Positions 1 through 9,714 of a stretch of DNA of 25,706 bases are shown one piece after another. Location of the stretch: contig JAEOTU010000079.1 of NCBI GenBank assembly GCA_016839665.1, positions 1-25,706 on the forward strand, written 5' to 3'. A program made the translations under genes and the position numbers. The notes beneath the pieces were generated by a model, which saw only the letters and a program-made list of their open reading frames with translations, ran no database searches and was not told where the DNA came from. Position 1 is the first letter of the stretch; each line of letters begins with the position of its first letter. Source of the DNA: Candidatus Hodarchaeota archaeon. GTDB lineage: Archaea; Asgardarchaeota; Heimdallarchaeia; Hodarchaeales; Hodarchaeaceae.

Positions 1-3000
1 ATCATAGATGGTATTATTCATGATTTTGCTGTGATGGGCAGTTTGTAAATTCAAACCGTTTTCATTGTCATGAATCTTATTGAAGGAAACTGTTATATTA
101 ATTGAATCCTCCAAGAAAATACCATAGTGACTATTATCATGGATATCGTTATCATTTATAGTAAGATAGTTTGAATTCGAGAGAAACAATCCATCAGTCT
201 TATGGTTATAGATAACATTAGAATCTAAATTGTTGTCAGGAGAGCTTTCAAAATAGATTCCATTATCACAATTGTAAATATAATTGTTATTAATGGCTCC
301 ATACGTAACATTGATGAAATAAATACCTTGGATAGTTGCATTCATACCATTCAAGTAATTATTACGTATAATGAAATATACATTTGTATCTCGGATTTCG
401 ATCAAGTTCTTTGTAGAATTAAGGAAATAATAGCCCTCAATGACGTATGGGTTACTTGTTGTTCCGTTACCAGGAAAGTTTAAGGTAACAAAATCACTAT
501 TGTCATCGATAAAGATTGAAAATAGAATGGGGGGATTTTGAATAGTAAACGTGCTATCTGAAATGTCTTGCGCGGTAAGATTGACAGAACTAGCGGTAAC
601 TCTAATCAAATAAGTCGTGAGATTAAGATGCGTTGTGGTATCCCAAGAAAAACTAAAACTGGACAAACCTGTTGCGAGTCTAACCCATGATATGTTATCA
701 GTCGTGTAAGACACGTTATAGGTTACAGGATATCCAAATGAGTCATAAGCTCTTCTCCATCGGATTGTAACGATACCATTAATTATTTCTCCTCCGTTAG
801 GATACACTATTGTCGGTATAGTAAGCTCGTGAGCTACAGGAGGTTTATTGGGGGTAACTGAAGGATAAGGATCTGTATTATTATCCCCATCGATGAAATA
901 GGGATTATCAAAGATCTCATCATTATTTGCATCAGGCCCAGAATGATCATCCCAATAATTGTTATTGAACATATTGTTTGATCCTGCATCAAAAGCTTGG
1001 GAAGCACTAAGACTATTGCTATAGAAATCATTCCACTGGACTAAAGAATAACTAGTGCTAGAGTTGAGGTAAATGCCGTAGCTAGTATGATTGTAAATGG
1101 TGTTGTTTAGGAAGCGATTATTGTCTGATGATTGAATGAGAATACCATAAACAGTGTTGTTATAGACATTATTTATAGAAAATGAATTATTTGCGGATAA
1201 TTCTAGCTTAATCCCTTCAAAGGCATTGAAGGATATTGCGTTGCTACTTATGCTATTATTATGTGATGAATACAGATTAATGCCAGTCCAAGACGTATTG
1301 AAGATAATGTTGTCCAATAGGGTATTGAATGTTGAATTTCGTAAGGTAATGCCACCAATGATGTTGGAACTTATTGTAGCACGGGTTACATTGTTAAGAG
1401 ATAATCCTTCATAATTACCATTGGTGTCTAATAAAAGACAATTGCGAATAATGAAATAAGAAGACGTATTTTGGATCTCGATAGGATGAGAGGTGGATGT
1501 CGTGATATAAAATCCGTCAATGATATACGGATAACCTAACGTGCCATTTCCAGGAAAGCTGTACCCTTCAAAATCAGCATCAATGTTGATGCTTATCGGA
1601 TCATGATGAGCATAAGGATAAGTCAACGGAAGAGAATCGTTGTTATTTGAAGTGCCATCAATGAGGTAAGGAGAATCTACGATACCGTCAAGATTAGTGT
1701 CAGGAGGTGTCCAATCTTTCCAGTAATTATAAGCGAAAATGTTGTTATTTCCATCATCAATAGCTTGCGTATTTCCACTTTGAGAGTTGTCCTTGAATTT
1801 GTTCCACTTAACAGACGTGTTTTGAGAGTTCGAATCGAGATTCACACCATAATTGATGTTATTATCAAGCGTATTGTTAAAGAGAGTGTTATTGGCGGAA
1901 TCATCTAGCCTAATTCCGTAATCTGAATTATCATAGATTACATTATTTGAAATAGTGTTATCATTGGAAAAAAACACATCGATGCCATCTTCAGAGTTCT
2001 GGTATATTTTATTGTCAGTAATTGTATTATTATTGGCGGAGAAAGCCAGTAGAATACCATTATGGTTGTCATAAATTGCATTGCCCATAATAGTATTATT
2101 GTAAGAAGAGGAATTTAGAATGATGCCAATGTAACAATTATGAATAATATTGTTGTCAATCGTGGCATGGGTGACGTTTTCGAGAACGATTCCTTCAAAA
2201 TTCCCATCCAACACAGCATTACGAATAACGAAATAGGCAGTTGTATCTCTTATGACAATCAAGGCACAAGTGGAATTTGTTATCGTATAGCCATCAAAGA
2301 TGTATGGATCTACGTAAGTCCCAGCCCCTGTAAAGCCCATTGATGGGAAATCAGAATTGTCATCAATTAAGAATGGGGTTCTTTCCTGGCCAATTATAAC
2401 ACTCGAGGAAACCTGTTCAGTCCCATACTCGATACTATCAAAGGGTTGGATGGTGAAGTACCACAACTCCCAGTCATTGGTTGTTGTTGAGAGTATAGTC
2501 ATTTGGTTGTCATAAACTGGTTGATAAACACTATTCCTATACCAATGGATTATAGCAGAAGCTTCCAGGTCTCCATCGTCATCACTGTAAGTCCAGGTTG
2601 CAGTAAGGTCATCATCAGTTGAAGGTTTATTAGGAGTGATGGCTAAATTGGACGCTACCGGAGCAGTATTTGCAATAGTGACATTAAATGGAGCACCTAA
2701 CCAATTGCTATAGTTATAACCATCATAGAGTCGAATTTTGTAATGCCATTCTTCACCTTTCGTTGTATCACTGCTGAGAAGAAGAAATGAATTGTTCAAG
2801 ACTCCTTGTAATATGCCATTTCTATACCATATAATCTCTGCTGAAAGGAGAGGGTCTCCTTCTGGATCATAATGTGTGAAATTTGCTGTAATGTCATCTT
2901 GAGTCTTTGGAAGGAGCGGCGTCATGATAAAATCAATCACAACAGGTGCCAGATTGCTGAAAATATCGTATGGAAAAGTGAGGGGATATGGATCAGTGTT

Positions 3001-6000
3001 ACCTGCGGTTCCATTGATCAAGTAGGGGTTGTCCACTATGCCATTAGAATCAGTATCTGGACCGGTCTGTTCATCCCAGTAGTTTAAAACAATGGTATTA
3101 TTTACCCCATAGTCCAAAACTTGTGTGTTTCCTATGTTATTATTAATGAAAGAATTCAGCCTGATGTAATTGTCATTTAAGTAGATATCAACAGCAGCAT
3201 TAGTGGTATTAGTGATATTATTCTCAGAGATGATGTTATTCGAAGATGCTACAGTCATTCCAAAGGTGACGTTATAGATTGTATTGCTTGACAAATTATT
3301 ATAGCTTGTACTTGAATTAAGGAAAATACCATTGCCAGCGCTGTTGAAAATCGTATTATTGTGTACAGTGTTATTATTGGTCGAATGTAACCAAATTCCC
3401 ACTTGGTTGTTATTATAAAGAGTATTATTCTCAATTGTTGTAAAAATTGAACTAAAAATCAATATTCCAAAATCACTGTTATTGGAAATTGTGTTGTTTA
3501 AGATGGTGCTGCTAGATGTGTAAGATACACTAATACCATCTTTAAAGTTGCGAATGGTATTATTAATAATTAACCCATTCGAGACGTTGTAGAGATAAAT
3601 TCCCTGATTATTGCCTGTTATACCATCCAAAGAATTATCGCAAATAATGAAATAAGCAGACGTATTTTGAATTTGAATCGAATTAACTGTGGAATTTACA
3701 ATATTCAATCCCTTAATGATATAGGGGTTACCCTGAGAACCATCTCCGGGAAAACCCAGTGCAGTGAAATCAGAATTATCATTAATGGATACAGCTGCAG
3801 AATAAAAATCAAGCTTAAACACAAAAACATCGTATTTACCTGTATCGTTATCACCAATAGCATCATAGGCATTGACTGTGGGAAAATCATTCGAATATGT
3901 TTTACCCGTGATATACACACTACCAGAACTATCAACAGTTATTCCAAGTCCAACATCATAATGAAATCCGCTCATATACGTCGAATATTCCAGCCCGTTC
4001 CCATTACTGTTCAATTTAAATACAAAAGCATCGCTTGTGGTTGTATTTGCATCCCCAGTTGCATCATAAGCATCTATTGTCGGAAAATCGGAAGAAAAAG
4101 TATAACCCGTGATATACGCGTTACCAAAGCTATCAACTGCTATTCCATAAGCTACATCATCATTGGATCCACTCACATACGTCGAATAATCCAACCCGTT
4201 CCCCGTACTGTTTAATTTGAACACAAAAACATCCCAATAGCTTGTAGTGTTGTCACCAAGAGCATCATAAGCATTAACTGTCGGAAAATCGGTAGACACA
4301 GTACCACTTGTGACATACGCATTTCCAGCCCCATCAACAGCAATTCCTATTTCCATATAACCATCATTGCCACTTCCCCCTACATACGTTGAATACAACA
4401 GATTGTTCCCCGCGCTGTTAAGTTTGAAGACAAAAATATCCCCAGTCGTCATATTCCCATCACCAGTAGCATCATAAGCATTTACCGTAACAAAATCGGT
4501 AGACATGGTAACCCCTGTTACATATGTATTCCCACCTCCATCAATAGCTATTCCCATCCCATAATCATCAAGGCCTCCACTCACGAACGTTGAAAAGTAC
4601 AATTCGTTTCCTGTATCGTTTAATTTGAACACAAAAACATCGTAATAAGCTGTATTGTTATCCCCAAGAGGATCATAGGGATTTACCGAAGGAAAATCAG
4701 TTGACTTAGTATAACCCGTTACATGTGCATTCCCAGCCCCATCAACAGCAATTTCAGTCCCTAAGTCGTCCTCAGATCCACTCACATATGTTGAATAGAG
4801 TAATCCGTTTCCCGTACTATTTAATTTGAACACGAAAACATCGTAAACAAGTGTATTATTATCCCCAAGAGGATCATAGGGATTTGCTGTGGGAAAATCG
4901 TTAGAATAAGTTTTACCCGTTACGTACGCGTTACCAGCCCCATCAACAGCTATACCAATTCCCTCATCCCCATCAGATCCCCCTACATACGTTGAATACA
5001 ACAACCCGTTCCCTGTGCTGTTAAGTTTGAAGACAAAAACATCAATACCACCATTAGCCGTTGCATCATGAGCATTTACGGTGGGAAAATCAGCCGACGT
5101 CGTTAATCCTGTGACATACGCATTACCAAAGCTATCAAAAGCTATTCCACTAGCATCGTCATTATCTGATCCACTCACATATGTTGAATAGCTTAATGTA
5201 GGATCAATGATTAATAATTTTTTAGGATCATACGTTGGAATAGAGAATCCATAAGTACTTTGATCTAGCATTACGAACGATCCTTTGATTGGCTTTTCAC
5301 GTTTTTCTGACTGGTAGTTTAATGGGGAGCTATCCATAAAGCTAAACTCATAGTTTGCATTTTCAATTGGGTAAACAGTTACTCTTAAGCCTTCCTCGGT
5401 CAAATCAAGAGAGACTGGACCTATCCAATTAAGTCTAATATCATTAATTTCCCCCCCTGGGTGTACATAGAACTCATATTTGAGCTGGCCATCTTTCAAA
5501 ATGTAAACTAAGTCGATTTTCTCATAAATATTATAATAGACTATTTTGGAATAGTATTGACTGTTGATAGCCCATTTTGATTCATCGGAGCCTATAAAAA
5601 AATTGCTGAATATTCCCGTTGGCTCTTGGGCAATTGGAATCACATCATTACTCTCCAAAAATTCTAAAGCGATGGTAGTATAGGATACTTCAGTTGTCTG
5701 TTTTTCTAGAACATCATCCTCTAATGAGTTTGCAGTAGATTCGATGAGATTGAATCTAATCTCGCTTTTTGAGAAGCCAACAGCTATCTGGGAGCTTTCG
5801 GTATAATAGTAAACTGCTGCATTTTTTTGACCTTTATTCTCTAAGAAGCCCCCAAAGAATCCTGTTAAGGTATTGTCGACGACTGTTCTAATTTCATCAT
5901 TTTTTGTAAGAAATTTTCTTTCCATTCCTACCTGATGGATGTAATCTGAAGCTAGCCACGGTACCTTTCGGTCAATGACATTGTTTTCTTCTAATTCTTG

Positions 6001-6105
6001 AATATTAAGATTGTTTCCAAACTCTAAGAAATTTCTATACCAATTTTGAGTACTAGTTACCATGAGTAACAGTAACAGCAAAATCGTAATTCTACCTCTC
6101 GTCAT
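1..6105 (-). CDS. Giant secreted SBBP beta-propeller / beta-helix surface protein (C-terminal part missing)
   Basis: All 2035 codons from the ATG at 6105 to position 1 are open in one frame; I read every line and found no stop, so the protein is longer than 2035 residues. In order: a hydrophobic leader (residues 1-20, a run of Leu); an SBBP-associated N-terminal domain (about 80-300, with FLENKGQ and later LKYEFYVHPGG); seven SBBP repeats of about 66 residues (about 303-772, each with YSTYVSGS- or YSTYVGGS-like and DVFVFKLN motifs); beta-helix module 1 (about 772-1035); two Ig/PKD-like domains with DPEGDP and DDDGD (about 1055-1235); beta-helix 2 (about 1237-1490); beta-helix 3 (about 1498-1755); an Ig/FN3-like domain (about 1756-1853); and beta-helix 4, cut by the window edge. 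Beta-helices carry Asn-rich NN.I..N rungs of the NosD/CASH type. Many N-x-S/T sites suggest N-glycosylation. It is probably exported and anchored at the cell surface; adhesion or S-layer-like roles are inference. A stop lies in frame at 6127-6129, so the start is well bounded. Confidence 0.9.
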   Translation of the reverse strand, partial: MTRGRITILLLLLLMVTSTQNWYRNFLEFGNNLNIQELEENNVIDRKVPWLASDYIHQVGMERKFLTKNDEIRTVVDNTLTGFFGGFLENKGQKNAAVYYYTESSQIAVGFSKSEIRFNLIESTANSLEDDVLEKQTTEVSYTTIALEFLESNDVIPIAQEPTGIFSNFFIGSDESKWAINSQYYSKIVYYNIYEKIDLVYILKDGQLKYEFYVHPGGEINDIRLNWIGPVSLDLTEEGLRVTVYPIENANYEFSFMDSSPLNYQSEKREKPIKGSFVMLDQSTYGFSIPTYDPKKLLIIDPTLSYSTYVSGSDNDDASGIAFDSFGNAYVTGLTTSADFPTVNAHDATANGGIDVFVFKLNSTGNGLLYSTYVGGSDGDEGIGIAVDGAGNAYVTGKTYSNDFPTANPYDPLGDNNTLVYDVFVFKLNSTGNGLLYSTYVSGSEDDLGTEIAVDGAGNAHVTGYTKSTDFPSVNPYDPLGDNNTAYYDVFVFKLNDTGNELYFSTFVSGGLDDYGMGIAIDGGGNTYVTGVTMSTDFVTVNAYDATGDGNMTTGDIFVFKLNSAGNNLLYSTYVGGSGNDGYMEIGIAVDGAGNAYVTSGTVSTDFPTVNAYDALGDNTTSYWDVFVFKLNSTGNGLDYSTYVSGSNDDVAYGIAVDSFGNAYITGYTFSSDFPTIDAYDATGDANTTTSDAFVFKLNSNGNGLEYSTYMSGFHYDVGLGITVDSSGSVYITGKTYSNDFPTVNAYDAIGDNDTGKYDVFVFKLDFYSAAVSINDNSDFTALGFPGDGSQGNPYIIKGLNIVNSTVNSIQIQNTSAYFIICDNSLDGITGNNQGIYLYNVSNGLIINNTIRNFKDGISVSYTSSSTILNNTISNNSDFGILIFSSIFTTIENNTLYNNNQVGIWLHSTNNNTVHNNTIFNSAGNGIFLNSSTSYNNLSSNTIYNVTFGMTVASSNNIISENNITNTTNAAVDIYLNDNYIRLNSFINNNIGNTQVLDYGVNNTIVLNYWDEQTGPDTDSNGIVDNPYLINGTAGNTDPYPLTFPYDIFSNLAPVVIDFIMTPLLPKTQDDITANFTHYDPEGDPLLSAEIIWYRNGILQGVLNNSFLLLSSDTTKGEEWHYKIRLYDGYNYSNWLGAPFNVTIANTAPVASNLAITPNKPSTDDDLTATWTYSDDDGDLEASAIIHWYRNSVYQPVYDNQMTILSTTTNDWELWYFTIQPFDSIEYGTEQVSSSVIIGQERTPFLIDDNSDFPSMGFTGAGTYVDPYIFDGYTITNSTCALIVIRDTTAYFVIRNAVLDGNFEGIVLENVTHATIDNNIIHNCYIGIILNSSSYNNTIMGNAIYDNHNGILLAFSANNNTITDNKIYQNSEDGIDVFFSNDNTISNNVIYDNSDYGIRLDDSANNTLFNNTLDNNINYGVNLDSNSQNTSVKWNKFKDNSQSGNTQAIDDGNNNIFAYNYWKDWTPPDTNLDGIVDSPYLIDGTSNNNDSLPLTYPYAHHDPISINIDADFEGYSFPGNGTLGYPYIIDGFYITTSTSHPIEIQNTSSYFIIRNCLLLDTNGNYEGLSLNNVTRATISSNIIGGITLRNSTFNTLLDNIIFNTSWTGINLYSSHNNSISSNAISFNAFEGIKLELSANNSFSINNVYNNTVYGILIQSSDNNRFLNNTIYNHTSYGIYLNSSTSYSLVQWNDFYSNSLSASQAFDAGSNNMFNNNYWDDHSGPDANNDEIFDNPYFIDGDNNTDPYPSVTPNKPPVAHELTIPTIVYPNGGEIINGIVTIRWRRAYDSFGYPVTYNVSYTTDNISWVRLATGLSSFSFSWDTTTHLNLTTYLIRVTASSVNLTAQDISDSTFTIQNPPILFSIFIDDNSDFVTLNFPGNGTTSNPYVIEGYYFLNSTKNLIEIRDTNVYFIIRNNYLNGMNATIQGIYFINVTYGAINNNYIYNCDNGIYFESSPDNNLDSNVIYNHKTDGLFLSNSNYLTINDNDIHDNSHYGIFLEDSINITVSFNKIHDNENGLNLQTAHHSKIMNNTIYD

Positions 6106-6364
6106 AGATTCCAACTTCAAAGATTTCTATTTTAATGTTCAATTTGACTGAATACGAAGAATTGTAACGATCCCTGTAGCTTTCGATAAATCATCGTTAA
6201 AAAGTATTGTAATCTAAACCTGACTTCTTAGTAAGAAATGTCTTTTTTCGATAAATCATCTGTTCCTCCCCGATTAACATCAATTACGAAATCGTTATCA
6301 TCAGTAATATAATATTCTAAGAGTTGTTTAATCTTACATAACCTAAAAAAAAAAGCTGATTCGG
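6106..6364. promoter_or_regulatory. Divergent intergenic region with a 15-bp direct repeat
   Basis: This AT-rich region separates the giant surface protein (minus) from the FN3 membrane protein (plus). The 15-mer TTTCGATAAATCATC occurs twice in the same orientation, at 6181-6195 and 6246-6260, 65 bp apart start to start. An AT-rich stretch at 6305-6316 could be the TATA element of the plus-strand gene. The repeat could be a shared operator for two surface-protein genes; that role is inferred from position only. Confidence 0.45.
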
Positions 6365-6997
6365 GTGAAAGGCACGCTAAAAAGTTTTCAATACAAGTTT
6401 TTCATCTCATTCTATATTTTAATATTTACTCTCGCTCTAATAAATGGAACAACAGGGATTGCCAACAAAGATGAAAATCTGCCAGTTTTAGGCGTTGATA
6501 TTATCACAGACATCTCAGTTAGATTGAATTGGGATTTAGGAAAGTGCGATTTAGACTGTAATACTTATCATTTGAGAAACTTTGAAAGCTGGGAACTCTA
6601 TCAGAAAAAGTATCTAGATCTGAACTACTTTCTTGTGTTCAGCACACCGCAGCTCTGGGAAACATCCACCACTGTAACTGGATTAGAAGCGAATAGTCAG
6701 TATTTCTTCTATGTTAAGCTCTACTGGGATTGGTCAAATCTAAATCCTGATATAGTATCAACTTATGGGAAAAACTACACTTCAGATCCAATTTTTGTAC
6801 AGACTTTGAACCCAGGTGAAACTAAAATATTGACCAACTACGAATCGGATAATAGAATTAGTATAGATAGTGAAATGAAGACAGAATCATCGTTAGGTGA
6901 GTCCTTGCCCTTATTTCCGTCAATAATCTCTTTGTTAGTAGTAGTTTCTGTGGTATCTTTTTCTTTAGTCATTTTAAAACGAAAGATGAGTAACTAG
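6365..6997 (+). CDS. Membrane-anchored FN3-domain surface protein
   Basis: This is a 210-residue protein read from a GTG start; no ATG lies near enough to serve instead. Residues about 10-32 form a signal peptide or first membrane segment (FFISFYILIFTLALI). Residues about 40-150 read as one fibronectin type III-like domain: an SVRLNW strand, a TTVTGLEANSQYFFYVKLYW strand pair, and an inserted CDLDC cysteine pair that may form a disulfide outside the cell. A Ser/Glu-rich linker follows, then a C-terminal membrane helix (about 183-204, LFPSIISLLVVVSVVSFSLVIL) and a short KRKMSN tail, giving a type I topology. It is divergent from the giant surface protein and may share its control region. I know no specific function; a partner or receptor for other surface proteins is a guess. 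Confidence 0.75.
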   Translation: MKGTLKSFQYKFFISFYILIFTLALINGTTGIANKDENLPVLGVDIITDISVRLNWDLGKCDLDCNTYHLRNFESWELYQKKYLDLNYFLVFSTPQLWETSTTVTGLEANSQYFFYVKLYWDWSNLNPDIVSTYGKNYTSDPIFVQTLNPGETKILTNYESDNRISIDSEMKTESSLGESLPLFPSIISLLVVVSVVSFSLVILKRKMSN

Positions 6998-7123
6998 GAT
7001 TTTTACTCTTCTCCTCATCCTCACTTACTTTTTACTACTATTGCCAAATAGGATAGACATTAATTCTCACTTGAATTTTTTAACCCATGATCCTTATTTT
7101 TCCAAATCTTTTAGGTGGGTAAT

Positions 7124-7684
7124 ATGCTGAAGATTAAGATTAAACCAAGGGTTTCTCCATTTCCGATGCCTGTTGTAATTGTGGGAGCAGTTGTCAATGA
7201 TCGTCCAAATTTCATGACTGTTGCGTGGTTTAATCGTTTGAATGGTAACCCTCCAATTTGGGGGTTAGCTTTGGGGAAGAAAGCGTATACACTTGAAGGA
7301 ATAAGAACAAATAAAATCTTTAGTATCAATATTCCGAATGTAAAATTAATAGACAAAGCTGATTATTGTGGTATTACCTCTGGTAGAGACGTGGATAAAT
7401 CAAAGCTCTTTAAGGTCTTTTATGGGGAGTTAGAATCAGTACCAATGATTGAGGAATGCCCTTTAAGCTTAGAGTGCGGTGTATACGACATCATTGAGCT
7501 ACCCAGAACAACTCTGGTACTTGCTGAGATTCTAAATGCCTATACTGAAGAACAGTTTTTGAGCGAGGGGAAACTAGATATAGAGAAGATTAAACCATTC
7601 ATGTTTTCCCAACCTGACAACAAATATTGGGAGATCGGTACGATGGTAGCAGATGCTTTCTCCATAGGGAAAGCGTTGATATAA
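7124..7684 (+). CDS. Flavin reductase-like FMN-binding protein (flavoredoxin family)
   Basis: The 186-residue product resembles the flavin reductase-like split-barrel family, which includes flavoredoxins and archaeal FMN-binding proteins. The N-terminus, with PVVIVGAVVNDRPNFMTVAWFNRLNGNPPIWGLAL, matches the family's opening strands, and NKIFSINIP with CGITSGRDVDKSKLF fits the usual second half, where the SG.. loop helps bind FMN. ECPLSLECGVYDIIELPRTTLVLAEI is the typical late strand set. It probably binds FMN and acts in electron transfer or flavin reduction in the cytoplasm; the partner is unknown. A GTG in frame at 7115 is possible, but the ATG at 7124 is better placed behind the Shine-Dalgarno-like AGGTGGG at 7113-7119. 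No partner gene is adjacent, and the gene stands alone. Confidence 0.85.
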   Translation: MLKIKIKPRVSPFPMPVVIVGAVVNDRPNFMTVAWFNRLNGNPPIWGLALGKKAYTLEGIRTNKIFSINIPNVKLIDKADYCGITSGRDVDKSKLFKVFYGELESVPMIEECPLSLECGVYDIIELPRTTLVLAEILNAYTEEQFLSEGKLDIEKIKPFMFSQPDNKYWEIGTMVADAFSIGKALI

Positions 7685-8158
7685 CTATCTGATTCTTTGA
7701 TTTCCTCTTGGAAGTGATCACCGTTTTTGGAGTCTTCATGGATACAAAAGATTAAAAGAAATCTCAAAATGGATTGTTTCGCAGGTTTTTGACTTCTTGA
7801 AAAGATAAGTGGTTGGTATGTTCTGGGACTGGCGATAACGCGGAAGAGTTCGGTTATATCTCTTCTCGCATTGAATCTAATCCAAGTTCTTGGACTATTT
7901 GATATTTTTTTGTCTGGTACTACTCAACACAGCCACTCTTGCTCGAACTACTTTTTAAAAATTGAAGAATCAGTGCTGAGTGAAGATTCTCTTTTACATT
8001 GGTGGCACTGGTGGCACTGGTTCTAAAGCACTCTTGGTTGTTCTGAATATATCCGATTAGGACTCTTGAGCGCTTCAGCAAATAAATTGGATTATCACTA
8101 TTCTTTTTCGGTTGTCAAGAACCTGTCAAGAAAGAATGCAAAAAACAAGTGAAAAAAA
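7685..8158. other. 474-nt stretch without a recognisable gene
   Basis: No reading frame here looks coding and I see no tRNA-like fold. Minor features are a 9-bp tandem repeat (GGTGGCACT at 8001-8009 and 8010-8018) and short repeats just before trpB (TGTCAAGAA twice near 8113-8131, ATGCAAAAAA twice near 8136 and 8159). The length is unusual for this compact window. A decayed gene, a long leader of trpB or a small RNA are all possible, and none is supported by a clear signal. Confidence 0.4.
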
Positions 8159-9463
8159 ATGCAAAAAAGAAAACGATTTGAATTAGACGAAAATGAATTG
8201 CCAAAAAGGTGGTACAATATCCTCCCTGACTTGCCTACTCCATTCCCACCACCTCTTTCACCAGCTACAAACGAACCATTGAATCCCAAGGACTTAGAAG
8301 TTCTTTTTGCCAAAGAATTAATAAAACAAGAGATTTCCAGTCAACCCGAGATTACTATTCCTGCAGAGATAAGAGAAATGCTGCAAAAAATTCACCCCTC
8401 CCCTTTAATCAGAGCTTCTAGACTGGAAGAACAATTGAAGACTAGATCCAGGATATATTACAAGTATGAAGGAGAAAAGTCTCCCACTGGTTCACATAAA
8501 GTGAATACTGCTGTCAGTCAGGCCTATTATAATATGAAAGAAGGAACCGAGACACTCGCAACAGAGACTGGTGCTGGTCAATGGGGCAGTGCTTTGGCTT
8601 ATGCGTGTCAGCTCTTTGATCTAAAGTGTAAAGTCATGATGGTCAGAGCTAGTTATGATCAGAAACCGCATAGGAGAACAATTATGGAGCTTTTTGGAGC
8701 AGAGGTTTCCCCCTCCCCTTCGTCCATAACAGAATTTGGTCAAAAACTTTTGAAAGCAGATCCACAACATCCAGGGAGTTTAGGTATCGCAATCAGTGAA
8801 GCCATCGCGTTAGCGCTCCAAGACGAACAAACAAAGTACTCATTAGGTTCAGTATTGAATCATGTACTTCTCCATCAGACAGTCATTGGTCTTGAGGCTA
8901 TTGAGCAATTTCGGATGGCAGAAGAATCTCCAGGACCGAACTTTGTCGTAGGGTGCGTTGGCGGAGGATCCAATTTCGCTGGTCTAGCCTATCCATTTAT
9001 TCGCGAAAAGTTGAGAAATGGATATGAATTCCAGGCAGTTGCAGCAGAATCAACTGCAGCCTCAAAAATGTCCGATGGAGATTATCGGTACGATTTCGGT
9101 GATACAGCCAACATGACCCCGTTATTGAAGATGTACACGTTGGGTTCTGATTACATACCCCCACCAATCCATGCGGGCGGACTTAGGTATCATGGTGTTG
9201 CTCCAAGCTTATCAGTGCTGATCAATACAGGCTATGTTTCCCCAGTTAAGTACGAACAAAAAACCGCCTTCAAGGCCGCAGAAATGTTTATTAAAAGTGA
9301 AGGAATTATTCCAGCCCCAGAATCTGCTCATGCCATCGCTGCTGTTATTGACATAGCTAGAGAACATAAAGATGAAGAACAAACAATTATTTTCAATTTA
9401 TCGGGACATGGCTTACTCGATTTACTAGGATACCAGAAATTCTTAGCTAATGAGCTGGAATAA
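8159..9463 (+). CDS. trpB2: Tryptophan synthase beta chain, TrpB2 type
   Basis: This complete 434-residue protein makes L-tryptophan from indole and serine using PLP. The PLP lysine is K114 in [30 protein letters not shown] is the conserved substrate/PLP segment, and [11 protein letters not shown] forms the phosphate-binding glycine loop. HAGGLRYHG and the long N-terminal extension ([19 protein letters not shown]) are hallmarks of the TrpB2 (TrpB-related) group rather than the TrpB1 that pairs with TrpA. No trpA or other trp gene is nearby, so this enzyme probably works alone, for example in indole salvage; that is an inference from context. An ATG at 8136 is out of frame. A T-run (9477-9482) follows the stop and may end transcription. 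Confidence 0.95.
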   Translation: MQKRKRFELDENELPKRWYNILPDLPTPFPPPLSPATNEPLNPKDLEVLFAKELIKQEISSQPEITIPAEIREMLQKIHPSPLIRASRLEEQLKTRSRIYYKYEGEKSPTGSHKVNTAVSQAYYNMKEGTETLATETGAGQWGSALAYACQLFDLKCKVMMVRASYDQKPHRRTIMELFGAEVSPSPSSITEFGQKLLKADPQHPGSLGIAISEAIALALQDEQTKYSLGSVLNHVLLHQTVIGLEAIEQFRMAEESPGPNFVVGCVGGGSNFAGLAYPFIREKLRNGYEFQAVAAESTAASKMSDGDYRYDFGDTANMTPLLKMYTLGSDYIPPPIHAGGLRYHGVAPSLSVLINTGYVSPVKYEQKTAFKAAEMFIKSEGIIPAPESAHAIAAVIDIAREHKDEEQTIIFNLSGHGLLDLLGYQKFLANELE

Positions 9464-9466
9464 TCT

Positions 9467-9490
9467 CCTCTCCCCCTTTTTTATATTTTA
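9467..9490 (+). terminator. Probable T-rich terminator of trpB2
   Basis: A pyrimidine tract of C5 followed by T6 (9477-9482) and a further T-rich stretch lies directly after the trpB2 stop. Archaeal transcription often ends at such T-runs without a hairpin. No strong stem is visible. Confidence 0.45.
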
Positions 9491-9714
9491 ACAGCGCTTT
9501 TAATATTTTTTAGACAATGAAAAGGATACTAAACAAACAACACTAAAATTTGGTGTCTTGAAATTAGGGTCGTCTTAAATAAAAGGATACATATAACGCC
9601 TTGGAAGAAGTAAAAACCACTCACAAATTTAACACTGGATTATTCTCGAAAATAATTAATTTCATCCAATTCTATCCTCCAAATAAAGATTGAAATATAA
9701 AGAAGTGGACTATA

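Noticed and set aside
3667..4215. A 182-codon plus-strand frame opposite the giant surface protein
   Set aside because: It is antisense to the SBBP repeats and reads as a periodic Ile/Arg-rich string with no known fold; the repeat structure of the true gene keeps this frame open.
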